Notes: generated by a model from the sequence alone, not told the origin. 64,000 bases of DNA from Angelakisella massiliensis (GCF_900104675.1 NZ_LT629945.1:439001-503000); one strand, 5' to 3'; positions 36,380 through 45,641 are shown, counted from the stretch's first letter. Program-made: numbers and translations.

Positions 36380-37558
36380 ATGCAGTATAATTTTGACCAG
36401 ATCGTTGACCGTTCCGGCACTTACGCCTGCAAGCTGGAGGCTTTGCCGGAGGGCGCCCCCGCCGACGCTATGCCCTTGTGGGTAGCGGACATGGATTTTC
36501 CCTGCGCTGAGCCCATTATCAAGGCTTTGCATGAGCGGATCGACCGGAAAATTTTCGGTTATACCATGTATGAGAGTGAAGATGCCAGCAATGCCATCAC
36601 CGGCTGGTACAAGAAACAGTTTGATTGGGATGTGGCCAAAGAGGATATCTTCTTCAGCCCCGGCGTAGTGCCTGCCCTGGCGGTTCTGCTCCGCTTCCTC
36701 ACCCAGGAGGGCGACGGCGTCATCATCCAGCGGCCAGTTTATCATCCTTTCACCAACAAGATCATCGGCAATGGCCGCAAGATCGTCAACAGCCCCCTTC
36801 TTTATCATGAAGGCAAATACACCATTGATTTTGAAAACCTGGAGAAATGCTTCGCTGATCCCACCGCCAAAGGCATGATCCTATGCAGCCCTCACAATCC
36901 TGTGGGCCGGGTCTGGACCCCTGAGGAACTGCGGAAAGTTGTGGACATCGCCAAGAAATATGGCAAATGGATCATCTCTGATGAAATCCACTCCGATCTG
37001 GTGCGCAAGGGTGTTGTCCATACCCCGCTGCTGAAGCTGGCCCCTGATTATGCCGATAACATCGTGGTGTGCACCGCCCCTTCCAAGACCTTTAACCTGG
37101 CGGGAATGGTCCTCTCCAACATTGTCATCCCCAATAAGGAGTGGCAGAAGGAGTGGAATCATATCGTCTGCGACCAGTTGTCCATCTGTGACGCCAATCC
37201 TTTCGGCATCACCGCCATGATCGCTGCCTATACCCAGTGTGATGACTGGCTGGAGCAGGTGAAGGATTATATTGACGGCAACATCCAATATATCAAGGAC
37301 TTTGTAGCGGAGAACCTGCCCAAGGCTCATGTGGCCGACGCCCAGGGAACCTATCTGGTTTGGCTGGATCTGAATGCCTACGAAAAGGATCCCAAAAAGT
37401 TGGAGGATCTGATGCACAATGTCGCCCGGGTCGCCTTTGACGAAGGTTATATCTTCGGAGAGGAAGGAAACGGCTTTGAGCGGATCAATGTGGCTACTCC
37501 CAGAGCCAACGTGGAGGAGTGCATGCGGCGGGTGAAAGCCGCTCTTGACACTCTCTGA
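36380..37558 (+). CDS. PatB/MalY-type PLP-dependent aminotransferase/C-S lyase
   Basis: 392 residues from ATG 36380. Fold type I: PLP Lys expected in SKTFNLAGM (near 235), ribose-phosphate contacts in SPHNPVGRVW (near 170) and the Asp in ISDEIHSDL (near 205), N-terminal MPLWVADMDF signature of the MalY/PatB branch. Members cleave cystathionine or cysteine conjugates. Complete length. Followed by a strong terminator, so it is transcribed alone or with marR. Confidence 0.92.
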   Translation: MQYNFDQIVDRSGTYACKLEALPEGAPADAMPLWVADMDFPCAEPIIKALHERIDRKIFGYTMYESEDASNAITGWYKKQFDWDVAKEDIFFSPGVVPALAVLLRFLTQEGDGVIIQRPVYHPFTNKIIGNGRKIVNSPLLYHEGKYTIDFENLEKCFADPTAKGMILCSPHNPVGRVWTPEELRKVVDIAKKYGKWIISDEIHSDLVRKGVVHTPLLKLAPDYADNIVVCTAPSKTFNLAGMVLSNIVIPNKEWQKEWNHIVCDQLSICDANPFGITAMIAAYTQCDDWLEQVKDYIDGNIQYIKDFVAENLPKAHVADAQGTYLVWLDLNAYEKDPKKLEDLMHNVARVAFDEGYIFGEEGNGFERINVATPRANVEECMRRVKAALDTL

Positions 37559-37592
37559 TCAAATGAATCGCAAAAAAGCGGATTGAGATGTG

Positions 37593-37634
37593 AAAACAGC
37601 GCAGCCCCGGTTTTCGAGGCTGCGCTGTTTTTGT
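37593..37634 (+). terminator. Terminator after the PatB-like gene
   Basis: ACAGCGCAGCC pairs with GGCTGCGCTGT (11 bp) and is followed by TTTTTG, about 40 bases after the stop. Confidence 0.93.
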
Positions 37635-37756
37635 GATGTAAAAAAGCAGATTCATCCTCAGCGTGGGAAGAATCAAAGCGCCGGGAGCTGTCTCCGTTTG
37701 GGAGCGCCTTTTCCTTTCTTGTCCGCTGTATGTATCATCAGCAAAAATATTCCTTT

Positions 37757-38047
37757 TCAGAACTGACTGAAAACCAGCGCTACCAGTACACACTGGAGCA
37801 AAAAAATCGCCGGCAAACCCCAGGAAAACTTTTTATGCCGGGTTTTGTGATGGAAAACCTCCATTCCCAAAATGGAGCCAAGGCTTCCTCCCAGCGCGGC
37901 AATCAGCAGCAGCGTCCGCTCCGGCACCCGCCAGCGGCCCTTTTTGGCCATCAGCTTGTCCCAGCCCATGGAAAGAAATCCCGCCAGGGTCATTACTGCC
38001 AGATAAAGCATGACCGCCCGATAAATCCAAGGAAGCTGCGTCACCAT
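37757..38047 (-). CDS. DUF1294 membrane protein
   Basis: 96 residues from ATG 38047. The DUF1294 pattern is clear: GWDKLMAKKGRWRVPERTLL, then GGSLGSILGMEVFHHKTRHKKF, with helices before, between and after (about 8-28, 42-60, 75-95). Small integral membrane protein of unknown function. Overlaps the neighbouring membrane gene by 7 bases. Confidence 0.9.
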   Translation of the reverse strand: MVTQLPWIYRAVMLYLAVMTLAGFLSMGWDKLMAKKGRWRVPERTLLLIAALGGSLGSILGMEVFHHKTRHKKFSWGLPAIFLLQCVLVALVFSQF

Positions 38048-38592
38048 CCCATCCACCTCCCCCAAAGTTGGGTAAAGAAGCCGCTCAGCTCTTCCCATGC
38101 GCCCTGAGGGCCATATTGGATGGTTAAATAGGTGCCCACAAATACCGCCCCCGCCGCCAGGCCCAAAAGTACCCAGAACAGGGTATTCCGCCGGGCCACC
38201 GCCACATAGCGGTCCTCTGTCACCATATAGCCGGTAATGTGATAAAAGGCTGATGGAAAAGCCTCCGCGTCGTATACCGGCAGGCAAAATCTGTGAACAC
38301 CGCTGATCCGGGTAACATAGCCAATGGCAGGACGTTTTGTACGGGTACACAGCACGCCCAGACAATTTCCCCGCTGGAAGGACCAATTGGGGTCCCGCCG
38401 CTCCAGGTCCCGCAGCGGCTCCCGCCCATACAGCGGGGTAATGATTTCCTTGATGTAACTGCCCATGGTATCCACCTCCACCCGCTTTTTCAAACAGGTG
38501 CGGCGGCTGGCCGCGTCCTCTACAGGCCGCAGCGCTCCCAGGCAGGGCAGGTCCTGTTCCTGCCGGTCCTTCAGTGCCCAGATCTTCAGCAT
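38041..38592 (-). CDS. Hypothetical single-span membrane protein
   Basis: 183 residues; soluble N-terminal part (about 1-130, with FQRGNCLGVLCTRTKR) and one C-terminal helix (about 138-162). Not recognised. An internal start at the ATG of residue 43 (MGSYIKEI) has a better ribosome site (GGAGGTGGATACC) and may be the real one, giving 141 residues. Coupled to DUF1294 by overlap. Confidence 0.6.
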   Translation of the reverse strand: MLKIWALKDRQEQDLPCLGALRPVEDAASRRTCLKKRVEVDTMGSYIKEIITPLYGREPLRDLERRDPNWSFQRGNCLGVLCTRTKRPAIGYVTRISGVHRFCLPVYDAEAFPSAFYHITGYMVTEDRYVAVARRNTLFWVLLGLAAGAVFVGTYLTIQYGPQGAWEELSGFFTQLWGRWMGW

Positions 38593-39127
38593 TGTTTCTA
38601 CTCCATTCCCTTGGGGAGGCTTTTGAAAAGCCCTCTTTGTAAATCATTATACTGTTGGGAATGTGTCCTGTCAATGAAAGAACTCAGCCGCCATTGCGCC
38701 GATACCTGTCCCTCTTTGGAAATATGGGAAGCGGAGACGTGTGCATCAAAACTGAGGGCGGACAGGGAGCTTGCGGGAAGATCCATCCATGGAAAGATGT
38801 ACCTTCGGCAATCTGCCTCCATAAAAGCTGCAGCGGTCCGGCAGGACAAAGGATGCCTGCGGCTCTTTCCTCAAACAGCTTTTTGCAGGCAGGGCAACTG
38901 CGGTGAAGCGTGCTTTCTGTTTTTTGTTTTGATACAGACAAAACGACTGGCTGCTGTTCTGCGGCACCGTCATCCCTTTGGGCCTTGACGTCAAAAGCTG
39001 AAGGGCGCCCCCACACTTACAGAATGAGGACGCCCTTTTTTGAGTTTGTTTGAAAGCAAAAATTGGTGCCGAAAGGGATTTTTCTCCTCATCCGGCCATC
39101 AACGTTCAAACATCTCAGGATGTCAGA
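38593..39127. other. Intergenic region
   Basis: No supported gene. Frames on both strands are short and lack ribosome sites. The only clear element is the hairpin at 39001-39041. Confidence 0.5.
39001..39041. terminator. Bidirectional terminator after the 72-residue gene
   Basis: AAGGGCG with CGCCCTT at the ends of a longer loop, six T on the plus strand and CTTTTG on the minus. Downstream of the gene ending at 39128. Confidence 0.6.
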
Positions 39128-39346
39128 TCAGCCCAGAACGTTGGACGCAACGCTGTCCACGACTGTATTGACCATCTCTCCCATAGCCCGGGCCGCCTTG
39201 CCCGCGGTACGCTTCATCGCTTTGCGGCTGCTCTTCATGGAACGGGCGTTCATGGCGTAGGCTGCCGCGCCCGCCGCCAGTGTCACTGCCGCAATTCCGG
39301 CTGCCGCCGGGATCACATTTTTGTGGCTATTGTGATGCATCATCAT
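39128..39346 (-). CDS. Small Ala-rich protein, one membrane segment
   Basis: 72 residues (MMMHHN...): one hydrophobic helix (about 10-30, AAAGIAAVTLAAGAAAYAM), then a basic Lys/Arg-Ala region and an amphipathic tail. AAGGAG directly before the tandem ATGs. Not recognised; probably a small membrane-associated protein. Confidence 0.6.
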   Translation of the reverse strand: MMMHHNSHKNVIPAAAGIAAVTLAAGAAAYAMNARSMKSSRKAMKRTAGKAARAMGEMVNTVVDSVASNVLG

Positions 39347-39627
39347 GACTCCTTCCGCGGCCGGTACTGTCAGGAATGCTTCCGGCCGCCGTCTGAGCCT
39401 GTTCGGTACAAGCAGCGCCTATTTGCTTCCTTTCATCCGTCCGCAGGGATTAGTTTGTCCCGAAAAAAGAGGGGGATACATGAGAATGTTGTAAAATTCA
39501 GCCACTTCTTTTCTACTGATTGCACAATCAAGGAGAAAGCTTAAGCATGAATATTGTGCATCAATTCCAACCGCATATAAGATCGATGGTGACAGCGAAA
39601 TTTTTCATGGCAAAAGTGCTGAAACTA

Positions 39628-39636
39628 TGCTATAAT
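39628..39636 (+). promoter_or_regulatory. Extended -10 promoter for the B6 salvage operon
   Basis: TGCTATAAT (extended -10) about 118 bases before the kinase ATG; the -35 is weak. Rest of 39347-39754 shows nothing else. The same TGCTATAAT occurs in the invertible segment at 59468-59476. Confidence 0.5.
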
Positions 39637-39754
39637 TAGCAAATCTTACTTGTTCAACTGCCCTAAATTCAAAAAGCAGATGGCTCCCTCCGGCAGAAAT
39701 TGAACCGATCCCTGCTGTCCCCTTATAATACCAATCAAAGAGAGGTTCTCAAAT

Positions 39755-40618
39755 ATGGCTGTCAAACCCCTTCGCGCTGCCGCTATCCATGATCTGTCTG
39801 GCTTTGGACGGTGTTCCCTGTCAGTGATCCTTCCGGTGATGTCGGTAATGGGCGTACAGGTCTGTCCCATCCCCACTGCCGTTCTCTCCACCCACACCGG
39901 TGGTTTCGGAGAAGTTGTCCGGCGGGACCTGACCGACTACCTCCAGCCTTGTCTGGATCATTACCAGCGTCTTTCGGTGAATCTGGACTGTATTTATACC
40001 GGTTATCTCAGCTGCGTGGAACAGGTAGATCATTGTCAGGAATTTTTTTCCGCTTACCCCGACGCCCTCAAGGTAGTGGACCCGGTGATGGGAGACCACG
40101 GCAAGCTGTACCGTTCCTTCACCCCACAGCTGGTGGACGGCATCCGACGCCTGGCGTCAGAGGCGGACATCATCACTCCCAACCTGACTGAGGCTTCCAT
40201 CCTTTTGGAAACGGAGCTTGGCGGCGAAGAGCTGACGGTGAGCAAGGCCCGCAGTGTGCTGACCCGCCTGAGCCAGCAGGGGCCCGGCAGAATCGTCATC
40301 ACCGGCGTTACCCTGGCTTCCGGTGAATACGCCAACATCTGCTATGACCGGGAGCACAGCACCTTCTGGAAATCCCCCAGTGATTACCTTCCGGTAATCT
40401 ATCCGGGAACAGGAGACCTGTTTGCCGCGGTGCTGACAGCTTCCCTGCTTCAGGGAGACAGCCTGCCCATGGCCATGGACCGGGCCACCCGGTATGTGGA
40501 ACTGACCATCAAAACCACCTATGGCTACAGCACCGATCCCCGGGAAGGTGTCATGCTGGAGCAAACGCTGGAATGGCTCACCCATCGGGAAGTGCCCAGA
40601 GGCTACAGCAGCCTGTAA
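39755..40618 (+). CDS. Pyridoxamine/pyridoxal kinase (PdxK/PdxY-like)
   Basis: 287 residues of the ribokinase fold. AIHDLSGFGRCSLS at the start, PTAVLSTHTGGF, DPVMGDHGKLY (near 110) and the anionic-hole/ATP motif YPGTGDLFAA with catalytic Asp (near 228) are intact. Phosphorylates vitamin B6 vitamers for salvage. An S-component gene follows 61 bases later, making a kinase-uptake pair. Confidence 0.93.
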   Translation: MAVKPLRAAAIHDLSGFGRCSLSVILPVMSVMGVQVCPIPTAVLSTHTGGFGEVVRRDLTDYLQPCLDHYQRLSVNLDCIYTGYLSCVEQVDHCQEFFSAYPDALKVVDPVMGDHGKLYRSFTPQLVDGIRRLASEADIITPNLTEASILLETELGGEELTVSKARSVLTRLSQQGPGRIVITGVTLASGEYANICYDREHSTFWKSPSDYLPVIYPGTGDLFAAVLTASLLQGDSLPMAMDRATRYVELTIKTTYGYSTDPREGVMLEQTLEWLTHREVPRGYSSL

Positions 40619-40679
40619 CAAAAGAGGATCTCTCCCATCCGCGCACCGCTCAGACCGGTGCCATTGAGGAGGAGAGCAT

Positions 40680-41294
40680 ATGAACAAGAAAATTACTGTC
40701 TATGATATGGCTGTGGTTGGCCTGATGGCGGCCATGGTATTCGTTTCCACCGCCCTGCTGAAAATCGGTCCCATCATGACCCCTGCCGGGCCTACTCAGC
40801 TGAAAACCGGCAATGTGATCTGCCTGCTGGCCGGACTGCTGTTTGGAGGCTGGCGGGGAGGACTGGCAGCAGGTATCGGTTCGGCGCTGTATGATCTGTC
40901 TGACCCCACCTTTGCTCCCAGCGCCCCTTTCACCCTGGTATTTTTCTTTGTGATGGGCGCTCTGCCCGGCCTGATCTCCCACTTGGGCGGCAGGGACGGT
41001 CTGAACCGCAAGTGGAACCTTTTGGGCTGCATCGCCGGCTCCGGCAGTTATCTGGTGCTGCACCTGGGCAAAAGTCTCATCACCCTGCTGCTGGAAGGCA
41101 GCGATTTCCGGGCCGCTGTCACCGCCTGTACCGTCAAGTTCATTACCTCCGGCATCAACGCCGTGTTCGCCATTGTGGTGGCTTTTCTCCTGGCTCCCGC
41201 GCTCCATTCCGCTTTGGAAAAGGCCGGTGTGATGCAGAAGCTCCGTCACGGCCACAGCCACACTGCTCCCCAGCATCAGCAGGCGCAAGGGTAA
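40680..41294 (+). CDS. ECF transporter S component, probably for vitamin B6
   Basis: 204 residues, five to six spans, with the ECF S-component signature near the start (AVVGLMAAMVFVSTALLKI, followed by a TQLKTGN loop and LLAGLLFGGWRGGLAAGIGSALYDL). A His-rich tail (GHSHTAPQHQQ) ends it. S components bind the vitamin and share a distant ECF energising module. Substrate B6 is inferred from the adjoining kinase only. Ribosome site GGAGGAG. Confidence 0.85.
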   Translation: MNKKITVYDMAVVGLMAAMVFVSTALLKIGPIMTPAGPTQLKTGNVICLLAGLLFGGWRGGLAAGIGSALYDLSDPTFAPSAPFTLVFFFVMGALPGLISHLGGRDGLNRKWNLLGCIAGSGSYLVLHLGKSLITLLLEGSDFRAAVTACTVKFITSGINAVFAIVVAFLLAPALHSALEKAGVMQKLRHGHSHTAPQHQQAQG

Positions 41295-41427
41295 AGCTTT
41301 AACGAAAAAAGAAAGCAGACAAAAGTCTGTATGCATACTATTTGCATCTGTGCCAAACAAAAAACAATCCATCATCCATTTTGAAGTGACCCCAAAAAGT
41401 TAGACAATATTTGAAAGTAAAAATTGT

Positions 41428-42177
41428 CTAAGCAGCCGAAAGGGCTTGTTGTCTGTGAAGAGCAGGCGGCAAGCCCTTCAGCTTTGCCTTGATGCGGCGG
41501 TTGTTGTAGTAATCCAGATAGTCCAGCAGTTCCCGCTTGAAGTGCTCCATAGATTCAAATTCTTGCAGATACAGCAACTCACTTTTGAGTAAGCCAAAGA
41601 AATTTTCCATAACAGCATTATCCAGACAGTTACCTTTGCGGCTCATACTCTGTTGAATTCCTTTCTTACGAAGCATACGCTGGTACTGCTTATGTTGGTA
41701 TTGCCAACCTTGGTCGGAATGAAGGATTAACTCTGTTGCATCTGGTATTGTTTCAAAAGCCTTATCCAGCATGGTAGTAACCATACTCAGAATCGGTCGG
41801 TCAAAGATGGCATAACTCACCAAATACCCGTTGTGTAAATCCAGGATTGGAGAAAGATAGAGCTTCTGGCCAAATAGGCTGAACTCTGTCACATCGGTGA
41901 CCCATTTCTGGTTTGGCTCTTCAGCACAGAAATTCCTGTTTAGCAAATTAGGAGCAATTTTGCCCACTTCTCCCTTGTAAGAATGATATTTCTTGATTCT
42001 GACACGGCAGACTAAGCCTAATTCTTTCATAAGCCGCTGGACAGTCTTGTGATTGCAAATAAATCCACGGTTATGTAACTCAGTTGTGATACGGCGGTAC
42101 CCATACCGTCCTTTGTTCTCGTGGTAAATCAGGGTGATTTCTGCTTTGACTTCCTTGTATTTGTCTGGTACCCTCAT
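41428..42177 (-). CDS. IS150-like transposase orfB (integrase core)
   Basis: 249 residues as drawn from the first ATG; the natural reading continues upstream in this frame to the slippery site (about 42276), since QLPRATFYYHLKQ lies before the ATG. DDE catalytic motif: WVTDVTEF (first Asp), LHSDQGWQY (second Asp) and NCLDNAVMENFFGLLKSE (Glu). HTH_21 region near the start. Complete. Confidence 0.93.
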   Translation of the reverse strand: MRVPDKYKEVKAEITLIYHENKGRYGYRRITTELHNRGFICNHKTVQRLMKELGLVCRVRIKKYHSYKGEVGKIAPNLLNRNFCAEEPNQKWVTDVTEFSLFGQKLYLSPILDLHNGYLVSYAIFDRPILSMVTTMLDKAFETIPDATELILHSDQGWQYQHKQYQRMLRKKGIQQSMSRKGNCLDNAVMENFFGLLKSELLYLQEFESMEHFKRELLDYLDYYNNRRIKAKLKGLPPALHRQQALSAA

Positions 42178-42266
42178 CTGCTTCAGATGATAGTAGAAGG
42201 TAGCACGAGGAAGTTGAGCGATTTCGAGCAGAAACGACAGCGAGAATTCATGCCTCAGTTTTTGAA

Positions 42267-42632
42267 CTACCTGCGCTTTTTGTGCTGGCGTCGCTCTTCT
42301 TCCAAAACCAAGGCTTGCAAGTTTTTTAAGTAAGCATTTTCTGCTCGTAGCCGCTGAACCTCAGCGAGTAAATTCTCTTCCACTTTGCTTGGCAGTCTCT
42401 CCGTTTCGCCCGTACTCCTGCGTCCTCGACGCTCTATAGCAAGGCCTTCCGGACCTTCTTCCAGATAAATCCGTTCCCAGCTTTGAATGCGTCCATGTCC
42501 ATGGACTTCGTATAGCTTGGCAGCTTCCTCATAGCTAAGGCCATCTTGCATGACTGCCTCAACCACCTGCTTCTTGAATTCTGGTGTATAACGTTTGTTT
42601 GGTATTCCTTTTGGCATAATAAAGCACCCCAC
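42267..42632 (-). CDS. IS150-like transposase orfA
   Basis: 121 residues (a shorter start at MPKGIPNK, 42617, is likely). HTH_Tnp_1: YTPEFKKQVVEAVMQDGLSYEEAAKLY and a leucine-zipper-like end (LLAEVQRLRAENAYLKNL). The overlap with orfB carries A-AAA-AAG at 42276-42282 on the minus strand, a classical -1 frameshift site that would produce OrfAB. Confidence 0.92.
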   Translation of the reverse strand: MGCFIMPKGIPNKRYTPEFKKQVVEAVMQDGLSYEEAAKLYEVHGHGRIQSWERIYLEEGPEGLAIERRGRRSTGETERLPSKVEENLLAEVQRLRAENAYLKNLQALVLEEERRQHKKRR

Positions 42633-42743
42633 TTCTTAGTCAGTATATCATACTGTCTAACAAATGGGGTGCAGTTCAAAGGTTCTGATGCTCACTTTTT
42701 GTTTTAAAAACAGTAGTGGAGCAGGGAAAAAGCATCCCGACAT

Positions 42744-44114
42744 TCAGCCAATAAGAATCTTTCCCTGAGGCAGCACCTGCTTGGCGCTGCTGTTCCGCAT
42801 GGCCAATGAGACCGCCAATGAAACCGGCCCCACCCGTCCCAAATACATGGAAAGGATCAGCACCATTCTGGAAAGCATGCCCAGTCTGGCGGTCACTCCT
42901 GCGGAAAGTCCCACTGTGGCAAAGGCGGAAACCTCCTCGTATACAATATCAATACTGTTTACCTGGTTATCCAGAGCGAAATGCATCAGCATGGAGGAAA
43001 AAATCACCACGGTCAGCGCCAGAAACAGCAGTGCCATCGCCTTGTATACCGCTTTTTTATCCAGCTTGTGCCCCATGATAATGGTATCCTCATAACCACG
43101 CATCACACTGCTGACGGTCATGAACATCACCGCCACTGTTGTTACCTTGATACCACCGCCGGTAGAAGCAGGGGCCGCACCAATAAACATCAGGGCAATG
43201 GAGATGATTTTGGACAGATCTGTCATTCCCGCCTGATCGATGGTGTTAAAGCCGGCGGTACGGGTGGTCACTGATTGGAAAAATCCGGCCATTACCTTAT
43301 CTGCCGGGGACAGTTCTGCCATAGTGGCGGGATTGTTCCACTCCAAAATGCTGATAACCACGCCACCCAAAACAATCAGCAGCACGGTCATGAACAGCAC
43401 CACCCGGGTATGGAGGGAGAGTGTATGGGTACGACGGTATTGATACAATTCTCTCCATACCACAAAACCCAATCCGCCGAAAATGATCAGCAGCATGATC
43501 GGCAAACACACCATTGCCTGATCCGCGTATCCTGTAAGGGAAACGAACGCGCCATGGCGTCCCATCAGGTCAAATCCCGCATTGCAGAAGGCGGAAACAG
43601 CTGTAAAAATGGAAATATAAATTCCTTCCGCGCCATATTCCGGCACAAAGGTAAAGGCCAGCACCAGGGCGCCCAGGCCTTCAATGGCAAACGTCACCAC
43701 CATGGCAGTTTTTACCATGCGTCTGGCATCGGCAAAATTATCACTGTTGACCGATTCTTTTGCCAAATCCATACTGCGCAGCCCCATTTTCCGGCCGATT
43801 GCCATATTGAAAAAGGTGGTAAGGGTCACAAGCCCCAGCCCGCCAATCTGGATCAGCAGCAAAATAATAATCTGTCCAAAAACGCTCCAATATAAATAAG
43901 TATCATATACCACCAAACCGGTAACACAGGTAGCGGAGGTGGCGGTAAACAGCGCATCGGGAAACGGCGTGATCACACCACTGCGGGAACTGATGGGCAG
44001 TGTCAGCAGAACCGCCCCAGTGAAAATAACCAGCAAAAAGCTCAGACAGATCAGCCGAACCGGGCTGGCCTTCAGCAACCGTTTATGTGGTGTGGAGGGC
44101 TGATTATTAAACAT
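42744..44114 (-). CDS. ktrB: TrkH/KtrB-family potassium channel subunit
   Basis: 456 residues with the four pore repeats of the family: TATSATCVTGLVV (near 60), VSAFCNAGFDLMG (near 175), TTRTAGFNTID (near 288) and SAFATVGLS (near 400). Imports K+ with Na+ or alone, at the membrane. Its usual partner KtrA/TrkA (a cytosolic RCK-domain protein) is not adjacent. AGGAAGG ribosome site upstream. Confidence 0.93.
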   Translation of the reverse strand: MFNNQPSTPHKRLLKASPVRLICLSFLLVIFTGAVLLTLPISSRSGVITPFPDALFTATSATCVTGLVVYDTYLYWSVFGQIIILLLIQIGGLGLVTLTTFFNMAIGRKMGLRSMDLAKESVNSDNFADARRMVKTAMVVTFAIEGLGALVLAFTFVPEYGAEGIYISIFTAVSAFCNAGFDLMGRHGAFVSLTGYADQAMVCLPIMLLIIFGGLGFVVWRELYQYRRTHTLSLHTRVVLFMTVLLIVLGGVVISILEWNNPATMAELSPADKVMAGFFQSVTTRTAGFNTIDQAGMTDLSKIISIALMFIGAAPASTGGGIKVTTVAVMFMTVSSVMRGYEDTIIMGHKLDKKAVYKAMALLFLALTVVIFSSMLMHFALDNQVNSIDIVYEEVSAFATVGLSAGVTARLGMLSRMVLILSMYLGRVGPVSLAVSLAMRNSSAKQVLPQGKILIG

Positions 44115-44219
44115 ATCAAAAACCTTCCTTCCTGAAAATGCTGCAGCAGCCTGATGAAAAAAGGATCGTTCTCCCGCCGCGCAGAAAAACGACCCCGCTC
44201 AAAAAGCTTCCCCCTATTC

Positions 44220-44633
44220 CTACTGAGGAAGTCCCAGACGTTTTTTGGCCAGGCGAATCAATCTCTTATCATTGGAAAAAGTGACCATTTCTCCCGCTTG
44301 GTGAATGGGAACCCAACGAACCTCGCTGATTTCCTCCTCCTGCCGCACCAGTTTGTCTTCCAGCGCGCGGCCCAAAAAATACACCACCTGTTTTTTCACT
44401 CCCGGCTTTGGAAAATACTCCACACTTTCCCGAAAGCCATCCAGCAGTGTGATGGATACGCCTGTTTCCTCCTTCACTTCCCTCATGGCAGTTTGCTGCT
44501 CATTCTCCCCCTGCTCCACATGGCCTTTGGGGAAAGACCAATGACCGCCAAACCGATGGCGCAGGAGGATCAGGTCATACGACTCCTCATTTGGGCGGAA
44601 CACCAAAGCTCCGCAAGACTTTTCTCTTCGCAT
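44220..44633 (-). CDS. NUDIX hydrolase
   Basis: 137 residues. NUDIX box G-x5-E-x7-REVKEETG is complete: GHVEQGENEQQTAMREVKEETG (near 38-59). Hydrolyses a nucleoside diphosphate linked to another moiety; substrate unknown, with the SFPKGHVE context of diadenosine/dinucleotide-polyphosphate hydrolases. Separate transcript from ktrB. Confidence 0.93.
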   Translation of the reverse strand: MRREKSCGALVFRPNEESYDLILLRHRFGGHWSFPKGHVEQGENEQQTAMREVKEETGVSITLLDGFRESVEYFPKPGVKKQVVYFLGRALEDKLVRQEEEISEVRWVPIHQAGEMVTFSNDKRLIRLAKKRLGLPQ

Positions 44634-44942
44634 AGAACTAAATACCTTTCTTCATTCTGCCGTTTTCGCAAAACAGCGGCGCTGCCCCATTGTCCGTTTT
44701 TTCGTTCCATCGGCAATGCGGCGGCGCTGAATCATCGGCACGCTGCACTTCAATAAAAATTCTCCACGTCATCAGCAAACGCGCAGCAACGATGACAAAA
44801 CATCGCTCACAGAAGGGCGCATGCCTTCCCCTCCTGTTTATAACACATTTACTATACCATTAAAGCAAGGAAATGAAAAGACCTATAAAGGATTTTTTAT
44901 TCTTTTCCGGCCTTTTCCACAAGGCTGTATTTCCTGCCCGGC

Positions 44943-44971
44943 TTGACAAAATGCTGCACGGGCGGTAAAAT
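44943..44971 (+). promoter_or_regulatory. Near-consensus sigma-70 promoter for the tRNA-Arg array
   Basis: TTGACA (44943-44948), 17-base spacer, TAAAAT (44966-44971). Transcription would start near 44978 and run through the five degenerate tRNA copies to the intact tRNA-Arg and the terminator at 45642. The preceding interval 44634-44942 contains nothing else I can support. Confidence 0.8.
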
Positions 44972-45044
44972 TATTTTTAATCCTGTTTGCGCAGGCTCAA
45001 ATTACTTTTGCAGCAGGCATTTTTTATGGTCTTTCCCCGAATAT

Positions 45045-45495
45045 GCCTCCGTAGTTAAATGGATATAACAAACCCCTCCTAAAAATCGAACCGTTCGAAT
45101 CCCGGAGCCTTGTATAACTGAATAATTTGTGTATATGCCCCCGTACCTCACCAGGATAGAGGGTCCGCCTCCTAAAAATCGAACCGTTCGAATCCCGGAG
45201 CCTTGTAAAATTGAATAAATCCTGTATATGCCCCCGTACCTCACCAGGATAGAGGGTCCGCCTCCTAAGCGGCAGTTCGTTCGAATCCTGTGGAGCCTGA
45301 AAATTGAATATTTGTTGTATAAGCCCCCGTACCTCACCGGGATAGAGGGTCCGCCTCCTAAGGTGGCGTTACAACAATCAACTCTGCTCGGTAGTTGGGT
45401 GTCAAAAACTTAATATTTATAAATGTCTGCGTAGCTCAGTTGGATAGAGCGACCGCCTCCTAAGAGAACTAACTACGGTTCACTAAAGGAGGCGG
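45045..45495 (+). repeat. Tandem array of five degenerate tRNA-Arg(CCT) copies
   Basis: Copies begin at 45045, 45137, 45230, 45323 and 45425, i.e. every 92-102 bases, and the intact gene follows 106 later. Copies 2, 3 and 4 share the same 5' half (GCCCCCGTACCTCACC...GGGTCCGCCTCCTAA), one base differing in copy 4. After the anticodon loop CTCCTAA(G) they diverge completely: copies 1 and 2 continue AAATCGAACCGTTCGAATCCCGGAGCC, copy 3 GCGGCAGTTCG..., copy 4 GGTGGCGTTAC..., copy 5 an inverted GGAGGCGG (45488-45495) instead of a T-arm. None folds into a full cloverleaf. Confidence 0.85.
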
Positions 45496-45530
45496 CGTGG
45501 GATAACTTTGTTAAGTTCAAAATTTAATAT

Positions 45531-45607
45531 GTGCCAGTAGCTCAGTTGGATAGAGCACCGCCCTCCTAAGGCGGGTGTCGGGGGTTCAAGTCCCTTCTGG
45601 CACGCCA
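45531..45607 (+). tRNA. tRNA-Arg (anticodon CCT)
   Basis: 77 bases with encoded CCA. Acceptor GTGCCAG/CTGGCAC, D-stem GCTC/GAGC, anticodon stem CCGCC/GGCGG around CTCCTAA, T-arm GGGGG TTCAAGT CCCTT. Fully folded. It is the last member of the array and the apparent attachment site of the integrase module to its right. Decodes AGG. Confidence 0.97.
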
Positions 45608-45641
45608 GACAATCATTGTCGGATAAGGGTTTCCGGCGTTT

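Larger units (their letters stand above)
41382..42678 (-). mobile_element. IS3-family (IS150-like) insertion sequence
   Basis: Imperfect terminal inverted repeats: left TGAAGTGACCCCAAAAAG and right TGAACTGCACCCCATTTG (read inward), both continuing GTTAGACA. The right end strongly resembles the IS150 end as I recall it. Length about 1297 bp. Contains orfA and orfB on the minus strand with a slippery site between. I see no direct target duplication in the flanks. It sits between the ECF gene and ktrB without breaking a recognisable gene. Confidence 0.9.

Noticed and set aside
41379-42681. Target-site duplication of the IS150-like element
   Set aside because: The flanking three or four bases on both sides do not match.
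45045-45607. Regular spacing of about 93 bases suggested a CRISPR array
   Set aside because: The repeats are tRNA-Arg halves with differing second parts; no cas genes and no constant short repeat.
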